From positions 3,302,001-3,362,000 of the forward strand of contig NC_134035.1 in assembly GCF_964204645.1 (NCBI RefSeq): DNA of 60,000 nt. Direction: 5' to 3'. Shown here in pieces: positions 45,920 through 58,339 of the stretch. The first letter of the stretch is position 1, and each line of letters starts with the position of its first letter. Under the pieces are notes generated by a model. It was not told where the DNA came from, made no database searches, and saw nothing but the letters and a program-made list of their open reading frames with translations. The position numbers were made by a program, and so were the translations under genes. The DNA is from Tubulanus polymorphus. Lineage: Eukaryota > Nemertea > Palaeonemertea > Tubulaniformes > Tubulanidae.

Positions 45920-48900
45920 ATTCATAATGATGATTTACATATTTCCTTATATGGTGTGGTTGGGCATTTTGGAAAAGAAGGAGGCGTTGAGTTGAAGTGC
46001 ACGATTTGAGAACAATTTCTATATATGATAATAAAGAAGTTTCCAGTTTCTAGGCGCCATTTTATGGCGGACCCTTGAGGTCCCCGTTGTTGCGATAATT
46101 TTCCTTTCTTTTTTACACAAAAAAAGCAAACTGGATACTTCTTTTATTAAAGATGGCGTCTGGATATGCTTTCCTGCCTTTCAAACAAAAGAACGACCCG
46201 TTTCCAACAATTCGTTCATTAATTTCTAGAAGATTCCCGCCAGCTCAGAGTTCTAAATCGTTATTCCCAAATATGGGGGCGTTTGATATTGTTTAAAATC
46301 ATTTCAATTTAATCGTCGAACTAAGATTTGTTTCGATTTGATAATGATAAATGATAAATGTATAAGTTTTATAAAGCGCAGGTATCTTACTAAAACAGTT
46401 CTGATGCGCTCCTCTAAGTAACCGTCGTCTGAATAGGAGTGTCTTTAGATGAGTTTTGAACAACTGCAGAGAAAATGAATTAAAATCTTTGAAACTTTAC
46501 GAGATCCATAAGCGTGAGGAACACATCGAAAGAAGGTCGAAGATGCTTAAATTGATCAGAGGTTCATCAGTTAATGTTGATGAGCTGATTGATCCGCGCA
46601 GGTTTCGATTTCATGTCTAGCAATTTTTCATTATCGGCCATTTTATCGACCTCTTCGGCTGATCGTTTCTAATCATCTTTCCCTCTTCAAATATTCATCG
46701 ATCGAATATATTATAATTGAATAATCGGAGGTATTTCCTATATCACACGCGCGCGCGACGGCTGATTTCCGATTTGGTATTTTTATTAACGTCGAGTGCG
46801 AGAGAGAGCGCGAGAGGTTCAATATCGCATACGACACTCGTGATACGGTCGGCAAACACTCGGCGAACGACTGACAGGCCGCCGATGTTGCCGCTGCCGT
46901 TGCTGCCGCTGCTGCTGAAATTTCAGATGGAGATCTCTCAAAGCGAAGTGACGACGTGAAAAGTCGTATCAGGGTTTTCAATTAGCGATCGGCGCGTTCC
47001 CGGCATTATAGAGCCAATGGAACGCGCCAAATATGCAGACGATAACTTTGTTTGAACTTTTCGACATTTCCTAACGATCTCGAATTTATTCACTTTTAGC
47101 CAGAATTATAATCAACTTCAACAATCTATTAATTATGTATCGTAAGATTGATTCGGAGACGATTTATTAGTCTGTACGTTTCCGCCTTTATAGTCGGAGA
47201 AAGATATATTCGAGCGACGCAGGAATTCAGGTTGATTCGAGCGTGCGCATTCAAATTTGATTTGCTCGTTAAAAGTTTACATAACACGCCTCGGAACAGC
47301 CGCTCCGCAAAACGAAATTTCTCACGCGAATTCGCAGACGACACCGCGCTCAAGTTTTACAAAAATACCAACTCGAAATTCTACTCGGAACGCGGTTTGT
47401 CGACCGGAGAAAAATAAGTTACAAGTTTGAGTGCGCGTATAAATTACGCTACATTATTGACAAAATCTTCAGTAGCTCGGAAGAAATATTCGAGATTTTC
47501 GTGGCCATTAGTCTCTGTCTATCTGGTTTTTTGAGGAGAAATTACCTGAAATAGGTCGTTATCGCTTTTACCGGTTTATGCGTTTCGTTCTGATTTGAAG
47601 GATTGCGAAAAATATGTAACGCATAAAAAAAATATTGATGAAATGGTGACTTTGAAATCTGTTTTTTGCTGATGTTTCGGAAAGATCTCTTCTTGGCGAC
47701 TATACAGAGATTCATTCGTAATGATCTCAAATTCTGAAGATGAAACGAATAAATCATTGATTTCGTAGTTATCATTTTTCATACACTCTGAAGACAGCGA
47801 CAAGATTAGAATTTCGATTAAGGGAAAAAGTCGTGTCTTTTACTCGAGTCGAATCGGAGAAAAGAAGCCTTTACTTTTGAAAAATAAAGATAATTACAGT
47901 TTTTACATCGCGCGCAAACCAAATGATTTCGATTCTTTCAACGAAAATGATTTCAGTATAAAGCGTATCCGAAAAATGATTCGACTATATCGCGCCTCGT
48001 TCGGTCGTATTTTCATTTCTGAAATAGTGATTAATATCTGTAGCTGAATGGATCATGATTGCGGTAATTCGATAGTGTAGGATCCCCTACCCTGGAAATG
48101 ATTAACAGCCACGCCGAGAAGCCGCGAAATCATCGCCAACATTTTGAATTTAATCCCCGTCTATATTTCAATTGATAAATATCCGCGGAATTAATTTCGC
48201 CCGACCGACCGGTTTTAATAAGCGTCGCCGGTTATCTCGTCGTTAATCTGTTCGCGTGAACGAATAGTCGTTTTTGTCTTTTTCATTAACTAAATCTGAA
48301 AATCCATTTCTTTTTTTTCGTTTTATTTTTACGCGAATTGTTCGAGCGGTTTTCTCGGATATCATCGCAAGTGTATGCCAAGCGATGCCACACGACGCTA
48401 AACGTGATCTCATCTGTTGAAAAAAACCGGGCGAATTATTCGAAAAAGCATTTCTCACTCTCTCGCTGGAGACAAGTTATAACTTGATTGAAGAAATCGA
48501 ATTTTTCAGATTCAACTGTTTCTGATTTGTTTACGGAAAAAAGATAAATACTGAATGAAACGAGTTAGTTCCAAAGACGTTCATTTTGTTATTTTCTACA
48601 GAGTTAGTTAAGCATTCCAACTCAAATCACAAATTAGCATAAGCACCTCATGGTGATGCTTTGATAACAGTGACTTACATTTTCAGGAGAAGAACTCCAT
48701 AGTCTCTTGTATTCACCATTTCAATATCTATTGGTATCAACCATTGTCTGGCTTCATATAGGGGGCAAATTTCGGTGTCGATTCTAAAAAGATTCACTCA
48801 CTGGTGACACTTAGATCTCGGTTCAAAATGATAATATGCTTTCAAACTTAACCTAACTCGTTGCCAAATTGCAGGAAAAAGGACCGAAATTCTCTTTCCT

Positions 48901-49159
48901 TGTCACCCTTATCTGCCTGAAGCTGCGAAATTGCTTCTATAATGCATCTAATTTTCAAATTTCTGAAGGAATATACGCCCGGGACCTACGACTAAATCTA
49001 CGTTCCTTTGGCATGTGCATCTTACAAGAAGTCTATTTTCGCTTGTCCGTCATCGGGGAGAGATACTGTCTAGTTAAATCATTGATACACCCACGGTAGA
49101 GTAGATCAAACACGAATATCTATACTCGTAGTTTACGATCTTTCGTTTTCTATTCGCAG
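45920..49159 (+). other. Presumed 3' UTR intron of the neuropeptide gene
   Basis: About 3.2 kb between the donor and the acceptor TTTTCTATTCGCAG at 49146-49159. I see no repeat family member and no convincing ORF in it. An alternative acceptor, CGTTGCCAAATTGCAG, ends at 48873, so an extra exon from 48874 is possible. If neither acceptor is used, the transcript simply ends beyond 45914. Confidence 0.4.
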
Positions 49160-49835
49160 GTGGATACTCACAGATGCTACCAGCGGTGACTACGATTCAT
49201 TGATATGAGTTTAAAAGCGCGACACATCGGTACACACACCGCCGACAAACCCGACACGAATAATTATGTGACTTGATGTATATAATATATTATAATTAAA
49301 AAAAAACTAGGCATTTAAACAGGAATCAAAAGAAAGAACGACAACTATAACGACAACAACAGGATCTACAACAGACGACCGAGACGACCGGCGTGGATAA
49401 AAGGCTGGCTCCTAGAATTTCATCATGTTCGGAACCACTGGTCGCTTCATCTGCGTGCTCTCACTATAGGAACCTCTCAAAAACAGCGACGAACTGGAAA
49501 TAGGCGTTCAGTTTAAAACATCGCGGAACCTACCGCAGGAATTGAATTATCATCCTTGAATTTGATTTGATTATGTTCGATTAGATTTGGAGCTATCTGC
49601 CAATTACATGTACTGTATTCGTCCCTGTTCCCTCGTGACAATAAAACAGCCAATCAAAACAATGAACGAAATCAACTACTTAACAACGGATAAAATGAAA
49701 ACTATTGTGAAAATTGATTTGTCCAATATATATAAAAGAACAGCTTGCGTAGTGACGACGTAATATATATATACATATATTTTGTCATAAAAATCTAAAT
49801 TAATGTTGAAATAAATCGTGATTTTATTGTTGTGG
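49160..49835 (+). other. Presumed terminal 3' UTR exon with polyadenylation signals
   Basis: After the acceptor come about 650 nt without a long ORF. AATAAA occurs at 49640-49645 and 49810-49815. The second is followed within 15-25 nt by TTTTATTGTTGTGGTTTTTG, a GT/T-rich downstream element. Sequence composition changes sharply to GC-rich just after (49890). No other gene signal accounts for these elements. Confidence 0.45.
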
Positions 49836-50271
49836 TTTTTGAGGCAGCCAATATGTACATATCTGGTATTTTATTTTTGCTACGGATTCTACTCGTTGGA
49901 CGGCGTCGGGCGCCCGGGGCGATCTTCGCCCAGTCCTGGAAGTGGTTGTATCGACGCAGTGCAGTGATCCACGGCGCTCCGCGATCACCCGGGGGTGTTG
50001 TGGTAGCGTCTCAGACACTGAGGTTCTTGGCGAAGGCCGTCGAATCGTTCGAATTGCGACGAGAAATTTCAGTTTCGAAGAAAAAGAATCATATTTCGAC
50101 CAGGGATCTTAAATTTCAGCTTTGATGAACGCAGATACTTCCCACTAATGGGTATAGACGCGTTCTAAGATAATATGTTCCTTATAGAATAATTTCAACG
50201 ATTTAGATGTCGACCAACATAACGTTTACTTCGGAGAATGAAAACGTATTGGGCCCGGGAGAGCCGAGGTT

Positions 50272-50528
50272 ACAAGGGCGGAGCTAGTGAAATTGAAAGG
50301 CCGGGATCCAGAAGAAAGGGCATTACTCTGATCCAGGTCAAAAGCCACTAGCGGGGTTCTACTCTCGGTGTCGATATGATTTCGATCCTGAAATCAATCC
50401 TGATTTAAATTTCGAGAGGTTGAGTTTCAAATTTGTAGGTTTTAACTCTCTCTGTCTTGGCGAACAGGGCAGCCTCAGTGGGACGGCAGGGGTCCAGACC
50501 CCCAAGACACCCCCTAAATCCGCCCCTA
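50272..50528. mobile_element. Degraded TIR element with ATCCGCCCCTA ends
   Basis: The left end CAAGGGCGGAGCTAG faces the right end CCTAAATCCGCCCCTAGG. AGACCCCCAAGACACCCCC lies inside the right end. It resembles the element at 58094-58339. A single related end (CTCTAAATCCACCCCGATCC) lies at 20310. There is no ORF of interest and no clear target duplication. Confidence 0.45.
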
Positions 50529-51232
50529 GGCGAGCGGAGTCTGCTGGCAAAAAGAACTAAAGCACCGATTTCCTGCTGAAAAAGGGCAGCGCTTCTTTCC
50601 GCGATATAAGAAGAGACACAAGAAGAGTCCGGAGCCGCGGGGGAAAACAACACCACATAACCACGCACCGGCTTCACTACTACTGATGGCTAATCTAAGC
50701 AGCTTTCAAATGAAATTATCGTGTAAAATTATGCGCAAACAGCGCGGCTTATGTCGCCGTGATTACGGCGTCGTTCTCGATCGAATCGTCTCTCCGCGGC
50801 GCGAGGATTTTTGCCGTGGGAATCGGCCGCGCTTAACACGCGGCAATTAAACATATTCTTTCAACGGTTTGAACGTCGTCACGCGGGTTGTCGTCTAATT
50901 ACAACCGCCGAACGACCGAGCGAGGGAACGACCGTCATTTATTTATCTAACGGTTGCCGCGCATTCTGATTTATTCCATTAAATAAAACGCCATCGAGAC
51001 CGCGAGAAAAAAAAACGATTTGCATCTTTGACAATTACGCATCAAATGCGGCGCCGGTTTTGCTAAATTGCGTCTGCTTTAGATTCACCGCCGCTGAAGG
51101 GTAAATAAACTATTTAAATGAACAGTTTTAGAAATGAGAACCGCTATCATGTCTGACGCGCTTCAGTCGTCGGTTATCACTGGCATATATAAATATGTGA
51201 AATATCAGTTTTATATCAGTTATATTATCAGT

Positions 51233-52070
51233 TCAATAACTTGCACAAAAACGGCGCTTACTTCCAACGATAACGAGTCCATCATCATCATGCCCTATAA
51301 ACTTAAATGACCGCCGCAGTTTTTGAATAACTTGAAAAACAGCACATACTTTTTCTACGCTAAACACGGCTATATGGTTCTATAGTAGAACCTTTTAGGC
51401 TTCAGCTTGGCTCTGACGAGGCTCCCTCTGAGGTACCAGTGGAGCACCCTTTCGAAAGGTTCTTTCCCAAGAACGGTCTTTAATCGTTCTTCATAAGAAC
51501 CGTATAGGGTTCTATGGAAGGACCCTGTAAATGTTACTACATCATAAATTCTTATATTTCTTTTCTAATAACTAAGGCCTATTTATTACACAGGGTTGTG
51601 ATCCTTATTGGTTCCATGTCTCGGAATTCAACCCATAAAGACTGATATGCATTTTTGCTGAGTATGCCTAACACAGGGTTCTAACGAAGAACGCCCATGC
51701 CTATACGAATGACCCTTTTAGACGTCGAAGCACAGCGAGGATGCTTGCATAACATCAAAGAACGCTTAGAGGATCCTGGCGGGGCTCCCCTATGAGTCCA
51801 ACACCATACATGTGCCGGATAAACGCTGAAATCTATCTCCTCAAATCTACGACATACGGAAGAAAACTGCATATTTTGAATACATTTTCAAAACAACACT
51901 AATTTCCAGCGATAAACAGTGAAAAGATCATATGATTTATTGGATGAGAAATGTTTCGTGGGAACTCTGCTTATTCGGAAGAAAACATCATTCTTTTTTA
52001 AACTTAAAAGCATCAATTCTGAATAACTTGGACAACGACAACACCATCTTTCAACGATAAATGCTGCATT
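51233..52070. repeat. Degenerate repeats around AATAACTTGNACAACNNCAAC
   Basis: Four irregularly spaced related segments (near 51235, 51325, 51890 and 52020) share (GA/TC)AATAACTTG-n-CAACACNNACTTTCNACGATAA. Between them two stretches rich in GTTCT/AGAAC words (51370-51530 and 51670-51800) look like diverged duplicates. No TIR or ORF is clear. From 52070 to 54300 I see no supported gene or element. Confidence 0.4.
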
Positions 52071-54307
52071 TATTCGTACGAATCAAAAAATATTTCATCA
52101 AAATCTCATCGAACGATACGATATTTAGTTAAGGACAACCACGGACGTATGAACGTCCATGGGACAAAGTATCACCGTCAACAAAGGCAGAAGTGTGACA
52201 GTCGTTTCGCCGGCACCGCGCTACATAAATCAAAACCTAATATAAATACTACGGCGTCCATTTAAAGCAAGTGCCTGCTCAACCCCAACTTGGGAATCAA
52301 ATATCTTCACAAATGTTTGAAATGTTGAATGGATTTGGTATTTGTTACATTTGTTTAATCCTGAATTCGCATTGTAAAAGCTACTATAGTCGAGTAGTGA
52401 ACTGTGATCGAACAATACACGGCGCATGCATTACAAAAGCAAGAATTCTACTTACCGTATTGTACTCATGGTCCATATCAGTCAAGGTCCGTGGTTTATC
52501 ATTATCCGTTTCAGTCCACATACTTGTTTGGCGTGTTTGAATTAAGTATATCCAGTTCATAAGTGATAAAGCCCAATAAAGTTGTTCAAAGCGAGCATGA
52601 TCCTATATGTGTCCTCGTTTGGGCCAGGGAACATTCCGTACTGAGCGCCAGCATCCTTCCTCCAAAGTCTATTCCTAACCGACGGCATATTTGCCTTCTC
52701 TTTCTACGTCGTCCTCGAAGCTCTCCGAGAGAGGCTGCGTGAATTGAGCACCGCGGTTTGTAATGGAATGGAGGAGATGTGTATTGTGATTTCTAAAAAT
52801 TGTATATGAATGATCAATGACCCGCATCTTGAATACGTATATAATAGTAACAGACCATTCAATAGCTTGGTGCCATCATGAAAACGCCGGATGGTCATGC
52901 TTGATGGAGCATCTAGTGCGGCTTATGAAGAGACTCATCGGTATCCGTGACAGCGAGGGCAAGTCTAGATGGACGCTCCCGTCATTGTCATGTGCCCTTT
53001 TGAAAATACGATGGCAACTTTCTCAGGGCACTTTTCTCACCGACGACTAATAGAACAGCAGTCCACTGCACAAGATTGTGCTTTTTCTTTCATTTTAATA
53101 AGATGTTTTCTTTAATGTCCTCAAGTGGAATTTCTAAAATGTCCAGGCCCTGTTTTGGTTCCGCTCTGCGTGGATACTTGCCCCTTTTTTTATTAATTTG
53201 TGTTCCTGTCAAATTCTGCCCCTGGACCCGCCCTTTGATAGACCCCACGGCCACTACTTCATCTCGACTGCAAGATTCAAGATACCAAAGTTCTGTAAAC
53301 CCTATCGCTAAACCCTATCTTTGCTAGGTCACTGTGCACGTACATGAATTCACTTCCCGTACGTTTGTAGTGAGGCTTCTTTATCGAAAGCTTTTTTAGG
53401 TCTTAAAGATTTCATCCATCATTTTTTTTTCAAATTTTCAATCATATTTCTACAATAACTATATGACACAAATTATACACGTATTCCTAATGATATTTCG
53501 GGCAGTAATTAACAACGCACTAAATTCAAGTGTTTACGACAGGAATTCTAATCATATACAGCAGCGGGAATCCATATTTCTATCAATTCCCTACTGCGCG
53601 GGCTGATACCGAATTAAAAACATAATTGGGTCGCATAATGATCCACTAATTCATAATATTTATCACTAATACTTGTATCAAGGACTCCTATAATTGCGCG
53701 CACAAAGTATAAGTGGCATTTGATAACATGCTTCGATGGGCTTTTATGTGACTTATAAATGCCGAACAAATCTAATTCATTTTTCGAAATTGTTTTTACG
53801 GATTTGTAGATACTTAATAATGTCGTGTTTAATTGGAATCGAGAGGTTTGCCCGTAAAAACCCGCGTCAGACAAGACGATAATTAAGTTCTCTGTATGGG
53901 GTGGTGTTGCAATGAAATCGACAAAACCGAAATGCATTAAGTTGAAGTATTTTCAAACATTTCGAGAAAAACAGCTGAACATGTTCCGACATAGTGTTAA
54001 CAATATTATTAACAGTTTTCTAATACATTAGAATAGGGATTGGGTTTAAATTTTTTGAATCATAGACAATTAATATTATATACACAACTAATATTCTGTT
54101 GTTTTTTAAATTGCAAGCGCACTGCAAAAGTAATCAAAATTTTTTGTCTTTTGAAAAACCTGACCCCCATGTTCCCTGATACTGAATATGAACTACCGGT
54201 AAGTTAGTTTTTACTGAAGATATATCTAACTTGTTATGGAACTGGAAATAATTGCCTGTAATTACCTTGGGCTAAAATAAAAAGATACCTTGTTTTTCCT
54301 AATCGGG

Positions 54308-54480
54308 TCACTTGTAAACAAACTGCAATAAAATTTGTATAATCAGTTCATTTTCTAACTCCCGGGTCTGTTCGTGCTAGCTTGGTCGCGATTTTTAAAG
54401 AATGTACATGAGTAGATAGGCGGCCGGTCGGGTCAACTTCTAAGCTCAGCTGAAATGCGAAACGAGGTATAAATTTTGTT
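54308..54480. repeat. Dispersed repeat, partner of 11178-11345
   Basis: AACTGCAATAAAATTTGTAT, TAGATAGGCGGCCGGTCGGG and TCAACTTCTAAGCTCAG occur in the same order as in the first copy, with a longer middle segment. Confidence 0.75.
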
Positions 54481-55002
54481 TAGCCTTAACACTAAAAACC
54501 GCTTTTATATCCATTTCGGACGAAGAAAAAACCGTCGAAAAAATCGGTAGAAATTTCTCCCGTACGCTATGGCATTTCTCAGAATGGATAAAGATCAGCA
54601 ACAAGAAAATACAGAACGCCGTAATTCAAAATAAGCCCGTTTATTTTGTTATATATATATAATATATCTTTCTTCATACAGAACTCAACCTCGTGTATAT
54701 TATGTACATACTAAATAGCCCAAAAAACCGCGTGGTGTGTTCTTATTTTTCAATACGTGATTCATTCAACACACGAAGATTCAAAAACGTTTATATCTAT
54801 CTACACAAACATCGTGATAATATATACTCATCTAACAGTATAGATAACTAAACGTGAGAAGCCGATAATCGGTCGGCATCTAAAAGTGTTCACAAAAATA
54901 TCATTTCAAAATTCGAAAATCATTATCCTGAAAATAGCACATCGCACGCATAAACACACACCTAAATAAATAAAACTATAAAATTGGTTAAGAAATGCTG
55001 AC

Positions 55003-55100
55003 GGATCTGGTTCCACAGTTCGGAGTTAACTCATTGAAAATGAACTAACTTTAACTCCTGGAGCTGAATTCTGAATTACACATACTGTACCCAGCTCCAC
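55003..55100. mobile_element. Member of the GGATCTGGTTCCACAGTT TIR family
   Basis: It starts GGATCTGGTTCCACAGTTCG and holds GAGTTAACTCATTGAAAATG. The right end is poorly preserved (GTACCCAGCTCC). Confidence 0.5.
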
Positions 55101-55111
55101 GACTGAAAACT

Positions 55112-55215
55112 GAATTCGGCACGGACCTGGTTGGACGTTTTCGTTTTTGGTCGGGTCAAATTTGGCCCGCGTCAAACGAGGCACCGGTATGAACGGTTGA
55201 CCCGGGTCGAAACGC
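55112..55215. mobile_element. Fragment of the GGCCAAATTTGGCC TIR family
   Basis: GGCACGGACCTGGTTGGACG then TTTTTGGTCGGGTCAAATTTG and GCCCGCGTCAAACGAGG match 15800-15985 closely in order. Confidence 0.5.
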
Positions 55216-55524
55216 CTCGCGCGCTCGTGGCTATGACGATATGGATCGCATCTCTAAGTGCGAACAATTTCATTCTCGGATCACAGTGAAACCGTAAACA
55301 GCATTTCTTAATAAGCCACTCGTTAACAGGGAATCTTGCATTTCATACAATACTCTAGCAAATAAATAGTTTTCGCAATTTTGGTCTTAATACATTTTCA
55401 TGAGATCATAACAGCTCATAAAACAAGATATAATAAGATGTACATTTTCGATTAATAAATGGCACACGCGCACGAGGGCTCGAATGAACTTTCTTGGAAA
55501 GTTCCGATACAAAGGCCCTTTCAT

Positions 55525-55610
55525 CCATCTTCCCTCAGCAGGGATTCAAATTCTGATGGCATCGCTCGACTCAGCCATGGTACGAAACCCTGCCACACTA
55601 GACCGCGCGC
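55525..55610 (-). mobile_element. tRNA-related SINE fragment
   Basis: On the minus strand GTACCATGGCTGAGTCGAGC then GATGCCATCAGAATTTGAAT and CCCTGCTGAGGGA match the SINEs at 22960 and 23430, with a decayed B box. Confidence 0.5.
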
Positions 55611-55789
55611 GCGCTGGTACATGCGCAAAAAAACTCGCGGTACCAATCAGATCGCTGTTGTATAATCGCCGAGACAAATTTCACTGATAAACTATTTCCC
55701 TAATAACCCGGGCTAAAATAAAACAGGATTTCTGAATGGCTAATAATGATATCATCTTAGCTGTGCATATAGCGGTTCACTTGGGCTAA

Positions 55790-55870
55790 TCGGGCAGAGC
55801 TTCGTACCGTGGCTGAGTCTAGCGATGTCAGTAGTTTCAAATCACTGCCCGGGGGAGGATGCTCTTATCC
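55790..55870 (+). mobile_element. tRNA-related SINE fragment
   Basis: GTACCGTGGCTGAGTCTAGC then GATGTCAGTAGTTTCAAATC and GGGGGAGGATG: the same family, opposite orientation to the copy 200 bp upstream. Confidence 0.5.
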
Positions 55871-56087
55871 AGGAAAAAAAAAATCACCTTCATTTCATAA
55901 CTTCAACGCTGATTGATGATAATGTGATAACTTGAAAGAACGACAAGAGAAAAGCGACGATTCAAAAGTTTCACAAACCGACAACATAAACCAAAGTCAC
56001 TATAATACAGTAGACATAAACTAAATACAAATTCTACTAGCGGGCTTGGCTTATGATATGCCTGTTTGTACGTGCGTAGTTAGTTAT

Positions 56088-56124
56088 ACCATGAACTCTT
56101 AAACTTTCTTTTTAAGTCCATGGT
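56088..56124. repeat. Small hairpin repeat, ACCATGGACTC family
   Basis: ACCATGAACTCTTAAACTT faces TTTTTAAGTCCATGGT; partner of 16913-16952. Confidence 0.6.
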
Positions 56125-56204
56125 TCGTCATCGCTTATGAGGCTCAATTGAACGTAGTCATTATTGATTTCATTTCATTTTCATCCTCATTAATCAACCG
56201 TTAT

Positions 56205-56437
56205 AGCCGCGATCACACGAGCATTTTTGGCCCGGGCCAAATGAGGCCCAGAACAAACTGACCATACGGCTGCCGAATGGGCCCGTACCCATTTGGCCCA
56301 ACCAAAAACTTCGGACCAGGCCGGAGCAGAATTATCGCGCGTGAATTACAACTGGTTCCGGAATTAAACACGCGCTAAAATAAGGCACAGGCCAAATTCG
56401 ACTCGGGCCTGATCCGTGCCTCCACGTGATCGCGGCT
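56205..56437. mobile_element. TIR element (MITE), 233 bp, AGCCGCGATCACACG family
   Basis: The ends AGCCGCGATCACACGAG and CACGTGATCGCGGCT are inverted repeats. The inside has TTTTTGGCCCGGGCCAAATG, GGACCAGGCC and CTGATCCGTGCC. It matches 19697-19926 in length and order. Confidence 0.75.
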
Positions 56438-56935
56438 TACGAAGTTTTGAATCATCGCCGATCTATTGCGGTTCTAAAAAAATCATCAGACTCGCCGCGG
56501 AAAGTCGGATATCGATAACTTACAAGTTTGAGAGCGGCCGCAATAATATATAACATACTTTCAGTGCATCAAATCTTAACAACAACGAAATGGTCAGTTA
56601 TTTCATAATCACCGCAACGAAAACAACACCAAAACTTAAAAAAAGGTTAAATCGATTAAATCAAAAGAAAAAACGGAAAAAACGTTAGACGTGACACGAA
56701 AATAGATAACGATATATCGACAATGTTCGAATGTATTTTACACAAATTGACGAAAGAAGCACCAAGATCATAATTATCATAACTGGGAATACAATACTGT
56801 AAAAGGAATCGTAAATCTCGCCTAACTGGGATTAACTGGGAATATTGAGAGAAATCCGAGGATCGGAAAGAAAATGATACAGTAATGAATCAGAAAATAA
56901 CTTTGTTTTCATACAATTTGTTGAAATTGCGACAC

Positions 56936-56995
56936 GGCCGTGTCCCGAGCACGGCTGTGTCCCGAGCGTGGCCGTGTCCCGAGCACGGCGAGGTT
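56936..56995. repeat. Three tandem 19-bp GC-rich units
   Basis: ACGGCCGTGTCCCGAGC-type units, each containing or nearly containing the palindrome CACGGCCGTG, in otherwise AT-rich DNA. Confidence 0.8.
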
Positions 56996-57095
56996 TACTG
57001 TAGTTACAGTAGATATGCTGTATATATCAACAGGAACCAGTTTTACACGTACTAGATTTTTAAACATTTGACCGCATTAGTCAAATTTGAACGCA

Positions 57096-57201
57096 GGACC
57101 CAGTTCCACAGTGCTGTGTTAACATTTGACTCATTGAAGAAAATGCACCAACTTAATTAAACTCAGAGTTAACTCCAACTCAGAACTGTGGAACTGGATC
57201 C
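57096..57201. mobile_element. TIR element, 106 bp, GGATCCAGTTCCACAGTT family
   Basis: The ends GGACCCAGTTCCACAGT and AACTGTGGAACTGGATCC are inverted repeats. The inside has TTGACTCATTGAAG and CTCAGAGTTAACTCCAACTC. It is the best-preserved member of the family seen at 7727, 10200 and 55003. Confidence 0.75.
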
Positions 57202-57423
57202 AAAACTGCGAGAACTGCGCAACTTCCGTTCATTACTTTCAGTCATAAAAGTAAAATTTATTGAAGGCTTTAAACAAACGGTCAAAATTCGACCATTCTC
57301 TCATTAGACTGACAATGGTAACCACTTGATTCAGCAGTAAATTTGAGTCAACAGTCCGTTCATATTTCAACAACCCCCCCACTGATTTGGTTTGCCGCAA
57401 AATTTACAACATTTCGACGCAGC

Positions 57424-57687
57424 ATGTTTTCAACGCGTGTTAAAATGTCTAAAGACGCCGTCGAACCTGAATTCGACGTCGTAATTCTACGAATGAATGC
57501 TTTATACGACAATCAAACGGACGAAGGCTTCAAACTTAAAGACATTATCATCGAAATACCATATCTACTCGAAATATATGACGGCGAAGTAACCTGTAAG
57601 GAATTAACTCCACAAGCTTCACGTCGATCAAGCTGCCTTGAACATTTCAATGATTTCTATCATATACCTTTCAATGCAGACACTTGA
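57424..57687 (+). CDS. Unassigned 87-aa ORF
   Basis: The frame from the ATG at 57424 opens MFSTRVKMSKDAVEPEFDVV. It has a regular mix of hydrophobic and acidic residues (VVILRMNALYDNQTDEGF, KDIIIEIPYLLEIYDGE) and a polar tail. The frame is open a further 27 codons upstream without an ATG. A signal peptide is absent and no family is recognised. It sits between two MITEs. It looks more protein-like than the surrounding AT-rich frames, but its length does not exceed chance expectation. Confidence 0.2.
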   Translation: MFSTRVKMSKDAVEPEFDVVILRMNALYDNQTDEGFKLKDIIIEIPYLLEIYDGEVTCKELTPQASRRSSCLEHFNDFYHIPFNADT

Positions 57688-57753
57688 TATAAAACAATAC
57701 ACAAGAGGGCTGAGATTCATTCATTGAATCACTCAGACGTATTTTACTCGCCT

Positions 57754-57865
57754 AGGGCTAGTTTTATAGACAGGTATTACCTTAATTCGCGGGGCTAACT
57801 CAATTCATTTTCAATTGAGTTAGCCCGCGGGTTAAAGGTAATACCCGTCTATAAAACCGGGCCCT
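57754..57865. mobile_element. Palindromic MITE, about 112 bp
   Basis: AGGGCTAGTTTTATAGACAG then GTATTACCTTAATTCGCGGG and GCTAACTCAATT is mirrored around a TCATTTTCAA-type centre by AATTGAGTTAGCCCGCGGGT then TAAAGGTAATACCCGTCTAT and AAAACCGGGCCCT. Only a few mismatches separate the arms, so it is young or recently homogenised. A disrupted copy lies at 24871-25220. Confidence 0.85.
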
Positions 57866-58093
57866 GAAATTTTCACACGTACACTTAAAACACATACGCT
57901 TGTGTATACCACTGTAAGATCTATCATTTGTATTGCACAAAATGTACCTTTTATAAATTTGCATAATCTGCTGCGTTTACCTGCTTCAGTGATACATAAA
58001 AATTGAATTGAATTCCTGGAAAACATGATTGGAAATAATGACATTACACCAAATACCGAAAAATTCAGGGATAAGTATCTACACATTGACAAA

Positions 58094-58339
58094 CAGGGGC
58101 GGATCGAAGAGTAGGGTGCTGGGGGTGCGTTCCCGCTACAAATGTCAAAGTTACACTAAAAATGAAAAATATTAGATTGATACCTAAAAAGCTTCGATTC
58201 ATAAGCTTGTTCGGTGTATTTCCAGAAATGAGTTAACGTTTTCTGATGAGCTTTCTTTTGGGGTTCCACGTTTAAATCACGTGATATGCCCTATTTTGGG
58301 GGGCACCCCTCCCTGAGTCAGACCCTAGATCCACCACTG
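58094..58339. mobile_element. hAT-like MITE, 246 bp
   Basis: The ends CAGGGGCGGATC and GATCCACCACTG are imperfect inverted repeats of the CAG-G-GGCGGATC type that many hAT-superfamily elements carry. The sub-terminal AGGGTGCTGGGGGTGC is matched by GGGCACCCCTCCCT. The flanks (TTGACAAA, GATAATAA) do not form the 8-bp duplication expected of hAT, so the superfamily is tentative. Confidence 0.5.

Noticed and set aside
46881-46959. Short signal-like ORF MLPLPLLPLLLKF
   Set aside because: Comes from a GCTGCTGCC repeat, only 24 codons, inside the presumed 3' UTR intron.
53614-53937. 107-codon minus-strand frame
   Set aside because: AT-rich, no motif, no splice or promoter context.
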